Below are positions 27,087 through 36,569 of a stretch of DNA of 64,000 nucleotides, piece after piece. The stretch spans positions 1,550,001 through 1,614,000 of the forward strand of contig OZ123195.1 in assembly GCA_964204605.1 (NCBI GenBank). Reading direction: 5' to 3'. Both the position numbers and the translations under genes were made by a program. This DNA is from UBA961 sp014191195. GTDB lineage: Bacteria; Bacteroidota; Ignavibacteria; Kapaibacteriales; UBA961. The notes beneath the pieces are model-generated. The model was not told where the DNA came from, ran no database searches, and saw only the letters and a list, made by a program, of their open reading frames with translations. The number at the start of each line of letters is the position of its first letter. Position 1 is the stretch's first letter.

Positions 27087-29372
27087 TTACATTTTTATAC
27101 TTAATCCCAAAAAATACGTTCTAGGTCTGCTTGGGCCATAAACATAGCCTGCATCTCTTTTTATTCCAATATCAAAATCTTTTTGAAAAGCATTTGTAAA
27201 ATTTTGAACTCCAATATTCATTGTTACATCAAAACTAGAATTAAATTGATGATCAATATCTATTTTAATATTGTTTTCAAAAAAAGAGGGAGTTTCGTTA
27301 AGCACATCTTGATTAATAAAGCCTGCATAATGTTGGGCAATCATAGAACCTGTATATACACCGGAAAAATTTAATGAAACTAACTGATTAAGATTCCAAG
27401 AAATCACATAAAAACCATAATGATTTGGTGTCCTAAAAAAACTACTATTATTATTTTCAACTGTATTAGACCATTGCACTGGAATGTCATATATACTATT
27501 TTGAAATGTATAACCACATTGAAAGCTGATAGTCTTTTTATACTGAATTTTAGGGTTTATGGTTATCCCAGCAATATAAGCAGCATTGCCATTTCTTCTT
27601 TCTAACAATATATCGCCATTATTAGCTAAGCCCTTTTTTTCTAAAATAAATACATTGTTTAGTGTAGTATTAAAAACATCAATTGTAACTCCTACAGACC
27701 AATCATCAAGATATTTATTTATATCTAATGATCCACTAAATGCATGAGAATATTCAGGTTGCAGATCTTCTTTATTCTTTATGATAATTCCCCCACTATT
27801 TACTTGAGAAATATGAAGATCTTCATCAAATACTTGCGGAGCCCTGAAACCTTTTGCATATCCAATTCTACCTTGGATATCAGGTGATATTTTATATAAT
27901 ACATTCACTCTAGGACTAAAAACGGGTATCCCAACCAAATTATGATAATCCAATCTACCGCCTACTAGTATATTAACTATATCCTCATATTCACATAAAT
28001 CTTGAAAGTACAATCCTAATTGTGCTGCTTTTTGATTAATTAATCGATTATACGATGGCGCTAAGTCTTTTAATGTATTGGAGTTATACTCTAGACCTGA
28101 AACAACTGTGTGAGTTCCACCAGCAATCTCACCTAATGTTCCTGAATATTGAAGTCCACAAACTAGACTACGATCTATGGATATTCCATATGCATTTTCA
28201 TCGAATCCAGAACCATAATAACTATCTCTATCTAATAATTGGTATTGTAAATACGATGAAAATTTATGAAGCTTACTTTCAGTAAATTGTTCATATGTTA
28301 TTCCAGCATTCAAAATATTGTGTGTTGTAGATTCAGTAATATCTGTTTTATGAAATGGTTGGTCAAATTTATTTCCTCCTCTTCTAAATTCATACATAGT
28401 AAAACCAGTACATATAATTTTTGACAATTCTGAAGGTTTATAAAATGTTTTCATCGATACAGATGTAGCTCGTATTTGTCCTATTTCAGAAAATCCATCA
28501 TTATTCATATCCCATTGACTTCTATTTCTGTTAAATCCATGTATAGATATTCCAGCATTTATTTCATCATTTACAATATCAGTCCCAATCATATATGTTT
28601 GATCATTAGATTTTCCATCTATCCATGCTTGATTAGTTGTACAATACGCTGTATTTGTTTGTGGTTCCTTTGTAATAATATTTACGGTTCCTGCAATTGC
28701 ACTACTACCATACAGTGAAGAACCTCCGCTTCTAACAACTTCCACTCTCTCTATCATATTTGTAGGAATTTGTTCTAATCCATATACGCCTTGAAGACTA
28801 CTAAAAATTGGTCTACCATCTATTAATATCTGACTATATGCACTTTCTAAACCATTCATTCTTAAACCGCTAAAACCACAATTTTGACAATTATTCTCGA
28901 TTCTAAGTGCTGGTTGAAAGCTTAATCCTTCAGATAATACCACAGATTGCGTAGCTTTAATGATCTTTTGATCTATTAAACTACATTGTATTGGTGCATC
29001 TTTACGTAATACTTCACTGCGGGTTGCTGTTATAATTACATTTTCTAGTTTTAAAAAGTCTTCTTGAAGATCTATATCATCAACTTGTACATGTGCATTA
29101 TTAATATATACTTGAATTTCTTTAGAGATACATCCAATTGACGATACTTTTAATGTGTAATTTCCCTTTTGAAGATTTGATATGGTAAACGTGCCCTTTT
29201 TTCCTGTTATTGAACCCGTCTTAGTATTTGATACAACAATATTTGCTCCAATAATGGGCTTATTATTAGATATAACCCTACCTGTCAGCTTGTAAGTATC
29301 TGCATATATATTAGAAGATAGTACAAGTATCACAACTGTTATAAACAATAGTCTTAACATAAAGCACATCAT
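27087..29372 (-). CDS. TonB-dependent outer-membrane receptor
   Basis: The 761-residue protein has a signal peptide ending near SSNIYA, then a carboxypeptidase-regulatory-like domain (YKLTGRVISNNKPIIGANIV, to about residue 105) usual in Bacteroidota receptors. The plug follows (LENVIITATRS, RVEVVRSGGSSLYGSSAIAGTVNIIT), then the barrel to a final FLGLSIKM strand. It takes up a ligand such as a siderophore, cobalamin or other complex using TonB energy. No SusD partner, binding-protein or ABC genes are adjacent and no riboswitch was recognised upstream, so the ligand is unknown. Three Met codons near the start leave the exact start open. Confidence 0.88.
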   Translation of the reverse strand: MMCFMLRLLFITVVILVLSSNIYADTYKLTGRVISNNKPIIGANIVVSNTKTGSITGKKGTFTISNLQKGNYTLKVSSIGCISKEIQVYINNAHVQVDDIDLQEDFLKLENVIITATRSEVLRKDAPIQCSLIDQKIIKATQSVVLSEGLSFQPALRIENNCQNCGFSGLRMNGLESAYSQILIDGRPIFSSLQGVYGLEQIPTNMIERVEVVRSGGSSLYGSSAIAGTVNIITKEPQTNTAYCTTNQAWIDGKSNDQTYMIGTDIVNDEINAGISIHGFNRNRSQWDMNNDGFSEIGQIRATSVSMKTFYKPSELSKIICTGFTMYEFRRGGNKFDQPFHKTDITESTTHNILNAGITYEQFTESKLHKFSSYLQYQLLDRDSYYGSGFDENAYGISIDRSLVCGLQYSGTLGEIAGGTHTVVSGLEYNSNTLKDLAPSYNRLINQKAAQLGLYFQDLCEYEDIVNILVGGRLDYHNLVGIPVFSPRVNVLYKISPDIQGRIGYAKGFRAPQVFDEDLHISQVNSGGIIIKNKEDLQPEYSHAFSGSLDINKYLDDWSVGVTIDVFNTTLNNVFILEKKGLANNGDILLERRNGNAAYIAGITINPKIQYKKTISFQCGYTFQNSIYDIPVQWSNTVENNNSSFFRTPNHYGFYVISWNLNQLVSLNFSGVYTGSMIAQHYAGFINQDVLNETPSFFENNIKIDIDHQFNSSFDVTMNIGVQNFTNAFQKDFDIGIKRDAGYVYGPSRPRTYFLGLSIKM

Positions 29373-29427
29373 GATGTATTCACATTATACTTGAATTAAC
29401 ATAATTACTACATATATAACTAATAAA

Positions 29428-29459
29428 TAAAAAAGCACATCGATATTTCGATGTGCTTT
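29428..29459 (-). terminator. Terminator downstream of rpsP
   Basis: A perfect 12-base stem (29432-29443 with 29448-29459, four-base loop) is followed, on the minus strand, by a run of T. It lies 25 bases past the rpsP stop and ends the ffh-rpsP transcript. Confidence 0.85.
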
Positions 29460-29483
29460 AATATATGACTGTCTATATGTTAA

Positions 29484-30188
29484 TCAGTCTTGGGCTTCTT
29501 CTGCTGATGCTTCATCTGCAGGAGAATCAGTAGTTTCTGCTGAAACTGGTGCTGCTTCTTCTGTGACTGGTGCAGTTTCAATTACTTCCACAACTGGTGC
29601 TGCTTCTTCAACTGGAGCTGTTTCCACAACTGGAGCTGTTTCCACAACTGGAGCTGCTTCCACAACTGGTGCTGTTTCTACAACTGGTGCTGCTTCCACA
29701 ACTGGTGCTGCTTCCACAACTGGAGCTGTTTCCACAACTGGTGCTGCTTCCACAACTGGTGCTGTTTCTACAACTGGTGCTGCTTCTTCAACTGGTGCTG
29801 CTTCTTCAACTGGTGTAGGAGGAGCATTTTTACGAGCTAAGCGAGAAGCTTGTTTACGAAGATAACGAGCGGTAGCATTTTCTTTGTGTTTAGCAATAGC
29901 TAATTCAATTTCTTCTGCTGTTTTACCTTTGAATTCCATTTGACGACGAAGCATAACACCATCAACACTCATTAAAGAGCGAACGATGTCTGTTGGCTGG
30001 GCGCCATTATTCATCCAATAGATTACTCTATCATGCTTAAAATTCAAAGTGGATGGCTTATGCATTGGATCATAATATCCAACACGCTCCAAAAAATCAC
30101 CGTCACGACGTGAACGACTATCGACGGCTACAATATCATACGTTGGTGCTTTCTTACGGCCTTTACGGCGTAAACGAAGTTTTACCAT
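29484..30188 (-). CDS. rpsP: 30S ribosomal protein S16 with long repetitive acidic tail
   Basis: The first about 80 residues are a standard S16 (MVKLRLRRKGRKKAPTYDIV, RDGDFLERVGYYDP, YWMNNGAQPTDIVRSLM), a small-subunit assembly protein. The full product is 234 residues, far above the 80-100 of most S16. After a basic helix (ARYLRKQASRLARK) the tail from about residue 117 consists of six-residue units of the type APVVE(A/T), repeated many times, then an acidic end. Bacteroidota S16 often have an Ala/Pro/Glu tail, but the regular array here is striking. It follows ffh by 42 bases on the same strand. Confidence 0.95.
   Translation of the reverse strand: MVKLRLRRKGRKKAPTYDIVAVDSRSRRDGDFLERVGYYDPMHKPSTLNFKHDRVIYWMNNGAQPTDIVRSLMSVDGVMLRRQMEFKGKTAEEIELAIAKHKENATARYLRKQASRLARKNAPPTPVEEAAPVEEAAPVVETAPVVEAAPVVETAPVVEAAPVVEAAPVVETAPVVEAAPVVETAPVVETAPVEEAAPVVEVIETAPVTEEAAPVSAETTDSPADEASAEEAQD
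29540..29818 (-). repeat. 18-base tandem array inside rpsP
   Basis: Units of about 18 bases encode APVVEA or APVVET in tandem, with the minus-strand form of GGTGCTGCTTCCACAACT recurring. Variation is mainly Ala versus Thr and Val-Val versus Glu-Glu. The phase is in frame, so copy-number change would alter tail length without breaking the gene. Confidence 0.9.
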
Positions 30189-30230
30189 GAGATACCCTAC
30201 TCAAGTTAAGGGTGAATAAAATCCGGTACT

Positions 30231-31589
30231 TCAGCGTCTGAATCCGGTAGGTATTTTGAAATTCGGCATTTTCATTCCACGAAGTTTTTGCATTGGATTG
30301 TTTTGGTTTTGAGACATATTTTTCATCATTTTTTGCATGTCTTCAAATTGTGTCAACAAACGATTGACATCGCTAATTGATGATCCACTACCTAATGCAA
30401 TTCTTCTTTTACGAGAGCCACCTAAGATTCTAGGATTATTACGTTCTTCTTTAGTCATAGACAAAATAATTGCCTCTACTTTTCCGAATGCTTTATCATC
30501 CAATTGAACATTTTGCATGGCTCGGTCCATACCAGGGATCATGCCGAGAAGATCCTTTAATGAACCCATTTTCTTTATCACCCGTAATTGCTCCAAGAAA
30601 TCTTGAAGCGTAAATTGATTTTTACGGATTTTTTCTTCTAAACGTTCTGCTTCCTTATCGTCAATCTCCTGTTGGGCCTTTTCTACAAGGGTAATAATAT
30701 CACCCATTCCCAATATTCTAGAAGCTATACGATCAGGATGAAATTGTTCTAATGCTTCAACCTTTTCTCCAACACCAATAAACTTAATTGGCTGGCCTAC
30801 TACTTTCTTAATCGATAGTGCAGCACCACCCCTTGTATCACCATCCAATTTTGTAAGAACAACACCAGTCAAAGACAAACGATCATGGAATGCTTTGGCA
30901 GTATTTACAGCATCCTGACCTGTCATGGCATCGCATACGAATAAAATTTCGCGCGGTTTAGTTTCAGTTTTAATGTGCTCAATCTCTTGCATCATCTGCT
31001 CATCTATCGTAAGGCGTCCTGCAGTATCGATAATGACGATGTCACGAGCATAATTCCTAGCATAACCAAGAGACTCTTTTGATATTTCTACCGGATTTTT
31101 ACCTTCAGAAAAATATACCGGAATATTAATTTGCTGTCCTAACATTTTTAGTTGGTCAACAGCAGCAGGACGATAAATATCGCCAGCTACTAATAATGGT
31201 TGACGTCCTTTTTTCTTTAGGTATAATGCTAATTTTGCGCAAAAAGTGGTTTTACCAGATCCTTGCAAACCAGCAACCATAATCACAGTTGGAGGAGAAG
31301 AATTAAAATTAATTTCTGATTTCCCTGTTCCCATCAAAGCAACAAGTTCATCATGAATCAATTTTACTATCATTTGTCCAGGTAAAATATTACCCTTTAC
31401 CTCCAAACCCAGCGCCTTTACTTGAACTGTTTCTATAAATTCCTTAGCAATAGAAAAATTAACATCAGCATCTAGCAATGCATTACGCACTTCTACCAAG
31501 GCTTCTTGTATATTTTCTTCTGTAATCTTAGACTGCCCACGTAAACGTTTTAAGGCAGATTCAAGTTTGCTTTGTAAATTCTCAAACAT
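30231..31589 (-). CDS. ffh: Signal recognition particle protein Ffh
   Basis: The 452-residue SRP54 GTPase binds 4.5S RNA and signal sequences of nascent membrane proteins. The N domain (LKRLRGQSKITEENIQEAL) is followed by G-domain motifs GLQGSGKTTFCAKLA, DIYRPAA, DTAGR and TKLDGDTRGGAALS. The M domain ends with IPGMDRAMQNVQLD, MTKEERNNPRILGGSRKRRIALGSG (RNA-binding helix) and a GMKMPNFKIPTGFRR tail. Length is normal. It is upstream of rpsP, a common order, and a likely promoter lies 35-65 bases before it. Confidence 0.96.
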   Translation of the reverse strand: MFENLQSKLESALKRLRGQSKITEENIQEALVEVRNALLDADVNFSIAKEFIETVQVKALGLEVKGNILPGQMIVKLIHDELVALMGTGKSEINFNSSPPTVIMVAGLQGSGKTTFCAKLALYLKKKGRQPLLVAGDIYRPAAVDQLKMLGQQINIPVYFSEGKNPVEISKESLGYARNYARDIVIIDTAGRLTIDEQMMQEIEHIKTETKPREILFVCDAMTGQDAVNTAKAFHDRLSLTGVVLTKLDGDTRGGAALSIKKVVGQPIKFIGVGEKVEALEQFHPDRIASRILGMGDIITLVEKAQQEIDDKEAERLEEKIRKNQFTLQDFLEQLRVIKKMGSLKDLLGMIPGMDRAMQNVQLDDKAFGKVEAIILSMTKEERNNPRILGGSRKRRIALGSGSSISDVNRLLTQFEDMQKMMKNMSQNQNNPMQKLRGMKMPNFKIPTGFRR

Positions 31590-31623
31590 TTCTAATTTCC
31601 GGCAAATGCCAAATAGTGAGCCA

Positions 31624-31654
31624 CAAAAATAAAGTAATTATAAGTTATGAACAA
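31624..31654 (-). promoter_or_regulatory. Candidate promoter of ffh-rpsP
   Basis: On the minus strand TTG (31652-31654) is followed after 20 bases by TATTTTTG (31624-31631), an exact TAnnTTTG match with near-ideal spacing for the Bacteroidota primary sigma factor. Confidence 0.5.
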
Positions 31655-31701
31655 GAATTTATGTGAAAATGTATGTAATCAGAATAAATATAGATAAAAT
31701 C

Positions 31702-32886
31702 TTATTGTTTCAGTGACTGAAGGGATATCTTTAAGCCATTAATAAATTCGTCAATTTCTTCTTTCGATATTGTTAATGGAGGTAATAATCGCAATACATT
31801 GATTGCAGTTGCATTTGTTATAATATTCTGTTTTAATAATTCTGTTACTAATACTGAGGCCTCATACTTAAGAACTATTCCTTGCATACATCCACATCCT
31901 CTAATTTCTATTATGTGGTCAGAAAATTCTTTTTGCACTTCATGTAGTGCATCTTTTAAGTAACATCCCATTTCTTTTGCATTATGTTGCACACCATTTT
32001 TTAGTTCTTCCATTACAACAATGCCCGCTACACATGCCAACGCATTACCTCCATAGGTGGTACCATGCATCCCTTTTTCAATTACTTTAGATAATTCATC
32101 TGTTGTCACAATTGCTCCCAATGGAAGCCCGCCGCCCATACCTTTGGCCATCACAACAATATCTGGTTTTATAAGATATTTATCAAAGTAAAAGAAAGAT
32201 CCAGTTCTTCCTGCACCTGCTTGAACTTCATCTGCAATGATCAAGAAATTATACTGTTCTTTTAATGATTCTAGGGCATTTATAAATTCTGGTTCAGCAT
32301 GAATAATTCCGCCTTCGCCTTGTAAAAATTCTAAAGCTACCGCACATGTATGTTCATTGATAGCGGAATGAAGAGCATCGATATCATTAAAAGGAAGTAC
32401 ATGCATATTTGGTAAAAATGGCCCCATTCCATCTCGATAAATTGCTTTATCCATTAAACTTAATGAGCCATATGTTCTACCATGAAATCCACCATGGAAA
32501 GCATAAATATCTGTTTTATTATGTTTAGACCCCCATAGCCTTGCAATTTTAATTGCTCCTTCAAAACTTTCAGCACCTGAATTACTAAAGAATACTCTTT
32601 GATAAGCACCTAATTCACATATCAGTTCAGCAAGTCTTACTTGACTTTCTTGATAAAAGAAATTTGAAACATGCATTGACTTTTGTGCTTGCTTTACTAC
32701 TGCATCAACAAGTTTAGGATGGCTATGTCCTAATGCATTTACAGCAATACCACTAAGAAAATCTAAATATTTCTTTCCGGATGTATCGTAGAGATAAGAT
32801 CCTTTACCGTAGTCTAATTCTATAGGTAATCTTCGATAATTTTGAAATAATACTTCGTGTTCTCGGCTAATTATATCTGTACTCAT
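31702..32886 (-). CDS. argD: Class III aminotransferase, acetylornithine transaminase type
   Basis: The 394-residue PLP enzyme is of the ArgD/AstC kind, converting N-acetylornithine and 2-oxoglutarate in arginine synthesis. It has FLSGIAVNALGHSHPKLV, FFSNSGAESFEGAIKIAR, GGFHGRTYGSLSLM, the PLP-contacting LIIADEVQAGAGRTGSFF and the Schiff-base lysine in VMAKGMGGGLPLGAIV. The TTYGGNALAC motif closes the active site. Related enzymes act on ornithine or other omega-amines; no arg genes are adjacent, so the substrate is likely but not proven. DUF2203 gene precedes it by 23 bases. Confidence 0.85.
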   Translation of the reverse strand: MSTDIISREHEVLFQNYRRLPIELDYGKGSYLYDTSGKKYLDFLSGIAVNALGHSHPKLVDAVVKQAQKSMHVSNFFYQESQVRLAELICELGAYQRVFFSNSGAESFEGAIKIARLWGSKHNKTDIYAFHGGFHGRTYGSLSLMDKAIYRDGMGPFLPNMHVLPFNDIDALHSAINEHTCAVALEFLQGEGGIIHAEPEFINALESLKEQYNFLIIADEVQAGAGRTGSFFYFDKYLIKPDIVVMAKGMGGGLPLGAIVTTDELSKVIEKGMHGTTYGGNALACVAGIVVMEELKNGVQHNAKEMGCYLKDALHEVQKEFSDHIIEIRGCGCMQGIVLKYEASVLVTELLKQNIITNATAINVLRLLPPLTISKEEIDEFINGLKISLQSLKQ

Positions 32887-32909
32887 AGCATTGTTATATA
32901 CTTAATGAT

Positions 32910-33308
32910 TTAATCTTTATAAAAGGAACTATTATAAACAGACGGTAAAGGCTTTCTTCCAGAAAACCCTTCATAAATTCCATGATAATGACTTATAGTT
33001 TCTTCATCACTACGCCAACATAAAAGGATTTCATTTCCTTCTAATAATGAAGGAAAATCTACAAGCCCAACTGAATAGCTCCAATCTTTGTACTCACAGC
33101 CTAATTCTTCTAATTCTATATATAAATCTTGCAGAGATTCGGCTAAAGCTACGCAATCTTCATCATCTTCTGGCTTTCCTAAACCACTAGAAATAACAAA
33201 GGAAGCTCGATCTTTTAATGCTGATCCAAAACGTAAAATATCTCTGACAATACTTTTTACTAATGGTAATGTAGCTATTGCTTCTTGAGAGGTAAAGTAT
33301 TTTTTCAT
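32910..33308 (-). CDS. DUF2203-family protein
   Basis: The 132-residue soluble protein matches the DUF2203 family: an N-terminal YFTSQEAIATLPLVKSIVRDI helix, a middle LQDLYIELEELGCEYKDWSYSVGLVDFP and a C-terminal EILLCWRSDEETISHYHGIYEGFSGRKPLP. The family is widespread with no established role. It starts 6 bases after the RND-adaptor stop and precedes the transaminase, so it may be co-transcribed with both. Confidence 0.85.
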   Translation of the reverse strand: MKKYFTSQEAIATLPLVKSIVRDILRFGSALKDRASFVISSGLGKPEDDEDCVALAESLQDLYIELEELGCEYKDWSYSVGLVDFPSLLEGNEILLCWRSDEETISHYHGIYEGFSGRKPLPSVYNSSFYKD

Positions 33309-33314
33309 GAGTAT

Positions 33315-34373
33315 TTATTTGATATACAATGGTGTAGCTTTAACATTACTGCCCGGTTTCATTAAAGAAACTCCGGCAACTAATACGGTATCCCCTATAT
33401 TCAAACCTTTTATAATTTCTAATGAAGATGCTGTTCTCATTCCAGCTTCTATAGGTTTAGGCTTTGCTTTCCCTTGTTTTAATAAAAAAACTCGTAAACC
33501 TCGAATATCTGGTACTATGGCCTCATTTGGAATAATGATAGCTCTTTCTTCTACAGATAAAGGGATTTCTATGTCTGCAAAAGCTCCTGGTGTACATTCT
33601 CCTTTCTTATTTGAATACAGTGCAATGATCTTTGTTGTTCTCGAAATTGGATCAATCATTGGATTTATTGCACTAATTTTAGCGTCGAATTGTTGTTCAT
33701 TTCCATACACATGGAATTGAATTTTCATATTTTTTTTAATTACAGAAGTATACTTTTCTGGAATAGAACATTCAATTCTTATGGGGGAGGAATTTACCAA
33801 TTGAGAGATTTTAGTGCCTGGTGACACAAAACTTCCTTCGCTTATTTCTTTTAGGCCAATAGTTCCAGAGAAAGGAGCTCTAATTTCTGTTTTAGCAATA
33901 GCTGCTTTCAATATTTGAAAATCTGATTGCAGCGTAATGACAGTATTATCAGCTCTTTCAAGTAATTCAGCGCTGGTACCGCCACCTTTTAGAAGTTCTT
34001 TTTCTCTTTTTGCATTGATTTCTGCTAAATCTATTAATGCTTTTACTTTACTTAATTGTGCTTGTAATTCGGCATCTTCAAGTTTAACAAGGACACTACC
34101 CTTGTGAACAAAACTACCTTCATTAATAAATAATCTTTTAATTCTTCCACTAATTTCTGGAGCAATCGCAATTTCATCTTGAGGAAGTAATGAGCCTGAA
34201 ACATGAAGCAATCTTGTAAGAATTGTATCTTTAACTATAATATAGGTAGATGCAATTGGACTTAATAATCGTTTATTTTTTGAGATATCGGGAATGGTTG
34301 AATGTTTGGTGCCAAACCATATTCCTGCAGATATAGCTAGAATCAATACAATATAAATAGTAATTTTTTTCAT
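33315..34373 (-). CDS. RND efflux periplasmic adaptor (membrane fusion protein), orphan
   Basis: The 352-residue protein has one N-terminal membrane segment or signal (IYIVLILAISAGIWF), a lipoyl/barrel-sandwich half (APEISGRIKRLFINEGSFVHKGSVLVKLED), a coiled-coil hairpin (LSKVKALIDLAEINAKREKELLKGG), the second half (IRAPFSGTIGLKEISEGSFVSPG) and a beta-barrel with AINPMIDPISRTTKIIALY. These are the adaptor domains that connect an RND pump to an outer-membrane channel. Neither partner lies next to it; its neighbours are aspS (3 bases upstream) and DUF2203. Confidence 0.88.
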   Translation of the reverse strand: MKKITIYIVLILAISAGIWFGTKHSTIPDISKNKRLLSPIASTYIIVKDTILTRLLHVSGSLLPQDEIAIAPEISGRIKRLFINEGSFVHKGSVLVKLEDAELQAQLSKVKALIDLAEINAKREKELLKGGGTSAELLERADNTVITLQSDFQILKAAIAKTEIRAPFSGTIGLKEISEGSFVSPGTKISQLVNSSPIRIECSIPEKYTSVIKKNMKIQFHVYGNEQQFDAKISAINPMIDPISRTTKIIALYSNKKGECTPGAFADIEIPLSVEERAIIIPNEAIVPDIRGLRVFLLKQGKAKPKPIEAGMRTASSLEIIKGLNIGDTVLVAGVSLMKPGSNVKATPLYIK

Positions 34374-34376
34374 TGA

Positions 34377-36155
34377 TTATTTCTTTATTTCTACATTGAT
34401 ACCTAATTCACCGAGTTGTTTTGCAGCTACCCGAGAAGGTGATTGTTCCATTAAAGCATATGCGCTTGTAGTTTTTGGAAAAGCGACAACATCTCTAATA
34501 TTTTCTGTACCTGCAACCAACATAGATAATCTATCAAAGCCAAAAGCAATGCCACCATGTGGTGGTGCACCATATTGCAATGCGCTTAATAAAAAGCCAA
34601 ATTTCGATTCGGATTCTTCTAAAGTAAAACCTAATAAATCAAACATTCTTTGTTGAACAGCATTTTGATGTATACGAATACTTCCACCAGCAACTTCATA
34701 TCCATTGATAACCAAATCATGTGCTTTTGCTCTAGCTTTTTCGGGTGCTGAATCAAGCAAATGAACATCTTCATTCATAGGTGCGGTAAATGGGTGATGT
34801 CTGGCGATATAACGATTTTCTTCAGAACTAAATTCAAGTAAGGGAAATTCTGTTATCCAAAGAAAAGAAAATGTACCTATAACAGCATCTAATATTCCAG
34901 TTCTTTTGGCAATTTCGGTTCTTAGAGCTCCGCCAATAATACAGGCTCTTTCCCATTCTCCGGCAGCAATAAGTATCATATCCCCTTTCTTTGCGGAGCA
35001 AGCCGAGAGAATACTTTGTAATTCGTCTTCTGTTAGAAATTTTGCTATTGGAGATTGAATATCTCCTTCAATACTCCATTTGATCCATGCTAATCCACCG
35101 GCCCCATATTTTTTTGCATGTTCTGTTAATTCATCTATTTGTTTTCTAGAGAAACCAGCACATTGTTTAGCATTCAGAGCTATAACTGCACCATCTTGTA
35201 ATGCACAAGCATCTTGGAACACTTTAAATGCTGAATTATTAACCACATGAGTAATTGAAGTTAATTCAAGAGAATAACGAGTATCAGGTTTATCGCTACC
35301 AAATCTATTCATAGCTTCATGAAAGCTCATTCTGGGGAATTCAGAAGGAATATCTTGTTCAAGAAGTTCTTTCCAAACAGTGTGAATAAATGTTTCGGTT
35401 AGATTAATAATTGTGTCTTGTTCAATAAAAGACATTTCGACATCAATTTGCGTAAATTCTGGCTGACGATCGGCCCGTAAATCTTCATCTCTAAAGCATT
35501 TTACGATCTGCATATATCTATCAAAACCAGCAATCATCAATAATTGTTTATACAATTGAGGGGATTGAGGTAAAGCATAGAACAAACCATTATGTACTCT
35601 GCTAGGAACCAGATAATCACGTGCACCTTCGGGTGTTGATTTTGTTAGTATGGGTGTTTCTACTTCAATAAAATCATGCTCAGCAAAAAAACGATGTGTT
35701 AGCTGATACAGTTTATTACGCATGATAAAATTTTTCTGAAGTGAAGGCCTACGTAGATCTAGATAGCGATATTTCAATCGTAATTCTTCATTTGCAAGAT
35801 TTTCATCGCTAATCTCAAAAATTGGAACCTCAGCTTTATTAACAATGTGTATATGCTGAGCTACAACTTCAATTAAACCTGTAGGTATATTTATATTAGG
35901 GTTTTCTCGCATTCGAACAGTGCCCTTTATTGCGACCACAAATTCTGCTCTTAGAGCTTTGGCAATTTCACCTATTTCGGTCATTTCATCTCTTTCAATA
36001 ATCACCTGGGTAATGCCATAGCGATCTCGAATATCCAAAAAAGTAACACTACCAAAATCTCTTCTGCGATGTATCCATCCATTTAAAACGACTTCATTGC
36101 CACTGTGTTCTGGTCTTAAAAAACCACATGTTACCGTACGCTGTAAAAAAGACAT
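34377..36155 (-). CDS. aspS: Aspartate-tRNA ligase
   Basis: The 592-residue class II synthetase charges tRNA-Asp. The N-terminal OB fold contains GWIHRRRDFGSVTFLDIRDRYGITQ; motif 2 is QSPQLYKQLLMIAGFDRYMQIVKCFRDEDLRADRQPEFTQ-like sequence around residues 195-230, and motif 3 reads GIAFGFDRLSML. The insertion (GAD) domain seen in bacterial AspRS is present between, with GGLAWIKW. Length is standard. It is three bases upstream of the RND adaptor. Confidence 0.96.
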   Translation of the reverse strand: MSFLQRTVTCGFLRPEHSGNEVVLNGWIHRRRDFGSVTFLDIRDRYGITQVIIERDEMTEIGEIAKALRAEFVVAIKGTVRMRENPNINIPTGLIEVVAQHIHIVNKAEVPIFEISDENLANEELRLKYRYLDLRRPSLQKNFIMRNKLYQLTHRFFAEHDFIEVETPILTKSTPEGARDYLVPSRVHNGLFYALPQSPQLYKQLLMIAGFDRYMQIVKCFRDEDLRADRQPEFTQIDVEMSFIEQDTIINLTETFIHTVWKELLEQDIPSEFPRMSFHEAMNRFGSDKPDTRYSLELTSITHVVNNSAFKVFQDACALQDGAVIALNAKQCAGFSRKQIDELTEHAKKYGAGGLAWIKWSIEGDIQSPIAKFLTEDELQSILSACSAKKGDMILIAAGEWERACIIGGALRTEIAKRTGILDAVIGTFSFLWITEFPLLEFSSEENRYIARHHPFTAPMNEDVHLLDSAPEKARAKAHDLVINGYEVAGGSIRIHQNAVQQRMFDLLGFTLEESESKFGFLLSALQYGAPPHGGIAFGFDRLSMLVAGTENIRDVVAFPKTTSAYALMEQSPSRVAAKQLGELGINVEIKK

Positions 36156-36230
36156 ATCTTATACCGAAATTGTAGAATCAAAAGAAAATCGTAGTTTCAT
36201 GAATCAATTATCAATAGATGTACTAATAAT

Positions 36231-36563
36231 ATGATCGCAAAATTCTATCTATATATACTATATTCAATTTGTATAATGAGTTGTGTGCTAAGCTCTTGTG
36301 CAGATGATATAACTGAGCAAGATAAAGAATTCATAACTGTATATACTGAGATTTTAAAAGCAAGAGAAACCTATCCTGATACATTAAGCAGCAATAAAGC
36401 GGTTAAGAAAATATTGAACACTGTTAAGCTAAGTGATACTGCATTTTCTAAACTGTATAGGGAATATTCACAAAATCCAGAGAAAATGAGAGCATTATTG
36501 GACTCAGTACGCTCTCGTTTAGAATTAGAAATGAAAGTAGCTGATACTCATTCAAAAAAATAA
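36231..36563 (+). CDS. Small lipoprotein, DUF4296-like
   Basis: The 110-residue product has a signal peptide ending in lipobox LSSC near residue 24. The rest is helical: ITEQDKEFITVYTEILKARE, then KLSDTAFSKLYREYSQNPEKMRALLDSV, which resembles the 'd...f......Y..dp+k...il+.v' pattern of the DUF4296 lipoproteins of Bacteroidota. Function is unknown. It is divergent from aspS and convergent with the PlsY-like gene. Confidence 0.6.
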   Translation: MIAKFYLYILYSICIMSCVLSSCADDITEQDKEFITVYTEILKARETYPDTLSSNKAVKKILNTVKLSDTAFSKLYREYSQNPEKMRALLDSVRSRLELEMKVADTHSKK

Positions 36564-36569
36564 TACAGT

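Noticed and set aside
29373..29483. Cobalamin or other riboswitch before the TonB receptor
   Set aside because: The space is only 111 bases, mostly taken by the rpsP terminator, with no recognisable B12-box-like element.
29563..29865. Open frames of 82-100 codons on the plus strand opposite rpsP
   Set aside because: They are by-products of the 18-base array, which stays open in other frames; the composition is purely repetitive and no ribosome site precedes them.
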